Shown: in pieces, positions 61,092 through 64,000 of the stretch
Layout: each line of letters starts with the position of its first letter
How positions within the stretch are numbered: position 1 is the first letter of the stretch
Assembly: GCF_022539255.1 (NCBI RefSeq)
Contig: NZ_JAKZBV010000001.1
Coordinates: 2,480,001 to 2,544,000, forward strand
DNA length: 64,000 bases
Direction of reading: 5' to 3'
Origin: Sinomonas terrae
GTDB lineage: Bacteria > Actinomycetota > Actinomycetes > Actinomycetales > Micrococcaceae
The notes under the pieces: generated by a model
Seen by the model: the letters and a program-made list of their open reading frames with translations, nothing else
Database searches by the model: none
Told to the model about the DNA's origin: nothing
Translations under genes and position numbers: made by a program

Positions 61092-61097
61092 AGTCTA
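61092..61097 (-). promoter_or_regulatory. -10 element TAGACT for glk, leaderless
   Basis: TAGACT, 6 nt, then GTG 61085. TCGGCG, 17 nt upstream, is a possible -35. Confidence 0.6.
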
Positions 61098-61122
61098 GTG
61101 GCGGACCCAAAGCTCGCCGAGT

Positions 61123-61144
61123 AATGTTACTGACCAGTAGCATT
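61123..61144. promoter_or_regulatory. 22-bp palindromic operator between glk and fadD15
   Basis: AATGTTACTG and CAGTAGCATT flank a central AC, with 9/10 symmetric pairs. The core TACTG-AC-CAGTA looks like a TetR-family operator. It is ~40 nt upstream of the fadD15 -10 candidate TATGGT (61183-61188). Confidence 0.6.
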
Positions 61145-61227
61145 CGAAACGTGGCACGAGCCACACCGGGAGTGGCCTTGGCTATGGTTGAGGTACGCAC
61201 CTCTCGAGGGCAAACAAAGGAGTGAAC

Positions 61228-63042
61228 GTGCGCGAGAAGATCGTCCCGCCCCTTGTCCCCCACGCGGTTGCACGGAATATCACAGATTTCCTGATCGAGC
61301 AGGCAGAGAAGCCTGCGGACCCTGCTCTCTTCGCCCGCCGGGATCCCTCTGGGGCCTGGCGCGATGTCCGGGCGACCGAGTTCCGCGCCGACGTCGAGCG
61401 ACTCGCGAAGGGGCTCATCGCGAGTGGGGTCGGGCAGGGCGCCCGCGTGGGCGTCATGGCACGCACGTGCTACGAGTGGGTGCTCGTCGACTTCGCCATC
61501 TGGTTTGCCGGCGCCGTATCGGTGCCGATCTATGAGACGTCCTCGCCCTCACAGGTCGCATGGAATCTGGGCAACTCGGAGGCTGTCGCCGCCTTCGGCG
61601 AGACGGCCCACCACGAGGACATGATCCGTCTCGCGATCGAGTCCGAGGACCTACCCGTCAGCAACGTCTGGCAGATGACGCCCGCAGGCTTGGACCAGCT
61701 CCGAGCGGCAGGCGAGCAGGTGAGCGACGAGCAGCTCGAGGCCCGCAGAAGCGCCGCGACCCTCGACTCGCTTGCGACCATCATCTACACCTCGGGAACC
61801 TTAGGCCGGCCCAAGGGCTGCGAGCTGACCCACGGCAACTTCGTCGGCCTCTCCGAGAACACCATCGCCGCGGTGCCACAGGTCTTCGCGCCGGGGGCGA
61901 GGACGATCATGTTCCTGCCCCTCGCCCACGTCTTCGCGCGGTTCATCTCGGTGCTCTGCGTCGCGTCGGGGATCCAAGTGGGCCACACCCCGGACATCAA
62001 GAACCTGCTCCCCGATCTGCAGAGCTTCCAGCCCACGTTCCTCCTGGCTGTCCCCCGCGTGTTCGAGAAGGTCTACAACTCCGCCACCACGAAGGCCGAG
62101 AACGAGGGCAGGGGTCGGATCTTCGCGCTCGCCGCCGAGACCGCGATTGCTTGGTCGGCGGCGCACGACGACGGCGGCAGCCCGGGCCTGCCCCTCCGGC
62201 TTCGGCACCGGCTCTTCGACGTGCTCGTGTACCGGAAGCTGCGCGCGGCCATGGGCGGCCACATCCGCTACGCAGTCTCGGGCGGCGGTCCCCTCGGGAA
62301 GCGGCTCGGCCATTTCTTCCACGGAATTGGCCTGCTCGTGCTCGAGGGCTACGGCCTGACCGAGACCACCGCCCCGATCGGCGTCAACACGCCGTCCCTC
62401 GTCAAGATCGGCACCGTCGGCGCCCCCCTCCCCGGCAATGCCGTGCGTATTGCAGACGACGGCGAGATCCTCGCCAAGGGCGTGTGCGTCATGCGCGGGT
62501 ACTACAAGCTGCCCGAGCTGCAGGCCGAAACCTTCACGGACGGCTGGTTCCACACGGGCGACATCGGCGAGCTCGACGACGACGGCTTCCTCACCATCAC
62601 GGGCCGCAAGAAGGATCTCATCGTGACGGCCAGCGGGAAGAACGTGGCCCCGGCACCGCTCGAGGACCAGATCCGCGCCGATGCGATCGTCTCGCAGGTC
62701 GTGGTCGTGGGCGAGGGACGGCCCTTCATCGCCGCCCTCGTGACTCTCGACGAGGAAGCCCTGCCGGGGTGGCTCGAAAGACACGAGCTGCAGTCCATGG
62801 GTCTCGCTGCGGCTGCGGAGAACGAGACGGTGCGGAACCACGTCCAGACCGTGATCGACCGGGCGAACGAGTCCGTCTCCAAAGCCGAGGCGATCAAGGC
62901 CTTCCGGATCGTTCCCACGGACTTCACGGAGGAATCCGGGCACCTCACGCCCTCGCTCAAGGTGAAGCGCGCCCAGATCATGGCAGACTTCGGGGCTGTC
63001 GTGGACGAGATCTACGCGGCGCCGAAGGCAGCCTCGGTCTGA
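61228..63042 (+). CDS. fadD15: Long-chain fatty-acid-CoA ligase (FadD15-like)
   Basis: 604 residues. AMP-forming acyl-CoA synthetase. P-loop IIYTSGTLGRPKGCELTH near 192, core motif EGYGLTETTAPIG near 377, ATP-binding FHTGDIGELDDDGFLTITGRKKD in the linker region, and C-terminal Lys in LKVKRAQI. GTG 61228 is chosen because AAAGGAG lies 5 nt upstream; GTG 61222 would overlap it. It activates fatty acids for degradation or lipid synthesis. The upstream palindrome suggests acyl-responsive repression. It is the positional counterpart of Rv2187. Confidence 0.95.
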   Translation: MREKIVPPLVPHAVARNITDFLIEQAEKPADPALFARRDPSGAWRDVRATEFRADVERLAKGLIASGVGQGARVGVMARTCYEWVLVDFAIWFAGAVSVPIYETSSPSQVAWNLGNSEAVAAFGETAHHEDMIRLAIESEDLPVSNVWQMTPAGLDQLRAAGEQVSDEQLEARRSAATLDSLATIIYTSGTLGRPKGCELTHGNFVGLSENTIAAVPQVFAPGARTIMFLPLAHVFARFISVLCVASGIQVGHTPDIKNLLPDLQSFQPTFLLAVPRVFEKVYNSATTKAENEGRGRIFALAAETAIAWSAAHDDGGSPGLPLRLRHRLFDVLVYRKLRAAMGGHIRYAVSGGGPLGKRLGHFFHGIGLLVLEGYGLTETTAPIGVNTPSLVKIGTVGAPLPGNAVRIADDGEILAKGVCVMRGYYKLPELQAETFTDGWFHTGDIGELDDDGFLTITGRKKDLIVTASGKNVAPAPLEDQIRADAIVSQVVVVGEGRPFIAALVTLDEEALPGWLERHELQSMGLAAAAENETVRNHVQTVIDRANESVSKAEAIKAFRIVPTDFTEESGHLTPSLKVKRAQIMADFGAVVDEIYAAPKAASV

Positions 63043-63057
63043 GTCGAGGCTGCCTTC
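63024..63057. terminator. Bidirectional terminator containing the fadD15 stop
   Basis: A perfect 13-bp stem (63024-63036 with 63045-63057) whose 8-nt loop contains TGA of fadD15. The left arm is coding sequence. It also serves the convergent ATPase gene. Confidence 0.75.
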
Positions 63058-63060
63058 AGC

Positions 63061-64000
63061 TCAGCCGACCAGCTCGTCCACGACGAGGGCGGCGAGTTCG
63101 GTCGCGGCGGCCCGAGTGGTCTCCCGGAGCTTGCCGAACTCGATCTGTGAGCCCTCCGCGAGATGGCGGTCGTGCGGGATCCGGAGAACGTGGGCCACTC
63201 GGGTGCGGAAGTGCTCTTCGATCTCGTCGATATCGACTCGAGTACCGTCACCCGCACCGAGATTTATGACGACAATGGCCTTCCTGACGAGGTCTTCACG
63301 CCCGTGGGCCTCAAGCCAGGTAAGGGTCTCGGATGCGAGACGGGCCTCGTCGACGCTTCCGCCGGACACCAGGACCACGGCGTCGGCCTTCTCAAGCGTG
63401 CCCTTCATCACCGAATGGACCATCCCGGTTCCGGAATCGGTGAGGACGATCGAGTAGTAGCGCCCGAGGACGTCCGTCACCGCGCGGTAGTCGCCGTCGT
63501 CGAACGCGTGCGCGACCATGGGGTCGGGGTCAGAGGCGAGCACGTCCAAGCGCGATCCCTCGCGCGCGGTGTACTCCGAGAGCTGTGCGAATGAATCGAC
63601 CGAGAAGCGGTCCTTGACCAGATGGCGAGCGGTGTGGGTTGCGCGGCCCGGGTTGCGGTCCGAAAGGGTTCCACGGTCCGGGTTCGCGTCCAAAGCGATG
63701 ACACGGTCCTCACGCAGGTCAGCGAGGGCCATGCCAAGGAGGGTTGTCACCGTGGTCTTCCCCACTCCGCCCTTGCGCGAGAGCACGGGAACGAACCGGG
63801 TCCGCTCCCCCAAACGCGTGGCGATGCGGTGTTCGAGGGCGCGCCGCAGCCGTACATGATCCGGGTCGCCCACATTCACATAGCCGAGGGTGAGCCTGTA
63901 CAGCCAGAGGCGCCAGCCCGCCTCGGGCGCCACCGCCGTCTTCTCGATGAGCCGGTCCGACGTAAGCGACGACGCCGGTTCCGGCCCTTCGGGGCGCGTC
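63061..64000 (-). CDS. ParA/MinD-like ATPase (EspI-like), N-terminal part outside the window
   Basis: 312 residues are visible and the frame is open to the window end, so the N terminus is missing. Deviant Walker A SRKGGVGKTTVTTLLG, Walker A' region ALDANPDRGTLSDR and the switch DSGTGMVHSVM are present. The segment APEAGWRLWLYRLTLGYVNVG before it resembles the linker of type VII secretion-linked ATPases such as EspI, which have long Pro-rich N termini. It may act in secretion or in polar positioning. The assignment to type VII secretion is inference. Confidence 0.85.
   Translation of the reverse strand, partial: TRPEGPEPASSLTSDRLIEKTAVAPEAGWRLWLYRLTLGYVNVGDPDHVRLRRALEHRIATRLGERTRFVPVLSRKGGVGKTTVTTLLGMALADLREDRVIALDANPDRGTLSDRNPGRATHTARHLVKDRFSVDSFAQLSEYTAREGSRLDVLASDPDPMVAHAFDDGDYRAVTDVLGRYYSIVLTDSGTGMVHSVMKGTLEKADAVVLVSGGSVDEARLASETLTWLEAHGREDLVRKAIVVINLGAGDGTRVDIDEIEEHFRTRVAHVLRIPHDRHLAEGSQIEFGKLRETTRAAATELAALVVDELVG

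Noticed and set aside
61560..63269. 569-codon second frame inside fadD15
   Set aside because: Its composition is Arg/Pro/Gly-rich, typical of an out-of-frame shadow in high-GC coding sequence.
1..64000. CRISPR arrays, insertion sequences, prophage, tRNA/rRNA
   Set aside because: None seen. Gaps between genes are short, repeats are only 2-3 copies without spacers, and no transposase or integrase motif appears.

Overview
This window is ordinary core chromosome of a high-GC Gram-positive actinobacterium, most likely a Micrococcaceae member (Arthrobacter/Sinomonas type). The evidence is the very high GC, frequent GTG starts, the DivIVA/SepF/FtsZ/MurC-MurG order, polyphosphate glucokinase, GlnE with two type-I glutamine synthetases, and a MurE whose substrate motif is not the DAP-type one. 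No tRNA, rRNA, insertion sequence, prophage or CRISPR array was seen. The family assignment is inference.

Layout. (1) 1-9.8 kb: 3' end of a 2-oxoacid dehydrogenase E2 gene, a small membrane protein, an OsmC peroxiredoxin, a tricorn-like protease coupled to a membrane kinase, then lipB-lipA and a DUF4191 protein. (2) 9.8-17.7 kb: nitrogen assimilation, with an RDD protein, glnA (adenylylatable, behind a GlnR-type operator), small unknown genes, and a glnA2-glnE operon on the minus strand. (3) 17.7-21.3 kb: panB, a SPOR-like protein, map, ppgK and nrdR. (4) 21.3-47.8 kb: one long minus-strand run. In transcription order it is mraZ-rsmH-ftsL-ftsI-murE-murF-mraY-murD-ftsW-murG-murC-ftsQ-ftsZ-pgeF-yggS-sepF-yggT-divIVA-lspA-rluD-dnaE-membrane protein-hisD-nrdR. 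Many junctions overlap as ATGA or GTGA, which points to translational coupling. (5) 48.2-64 kb: DUF3040, dinB, a lipoprotein with a polyprenyl synthase, a Rv2175c-like regulator, a LysM-transglycosylase, a PASTA kinase (pknL-like), class II DAHP synthase, an acyltransferase, two tandem alpha/beta hydrolases with a membrane protein, a ROK glucokinase, a fadD15-like acyl-CoA ligase, and the 3' part of a ParA/MinD-like ATPase. This order resembles the M. tuberculosis Rv2173-Rv2187 neighbourhood.

The genes cover cell-wall precursor synthesis and septation, coupled with DNA replication/repair, nitrogen assimilation, lipoylation and lipid metabolism. No new defence or mobile system was found. The best observations are regulatory: a four-box GlnR-type operator before glnA, an NrdR box before nrdR, 10-nt-phased AGTGG boxes over the mraZ promoter, a 22-bp palindrome before fadD15, and a repeated promoter architecture (TANNNT, 6-7 nt, then ATG/GTG) predicting leaderless mRNAs for about a dozen genes.
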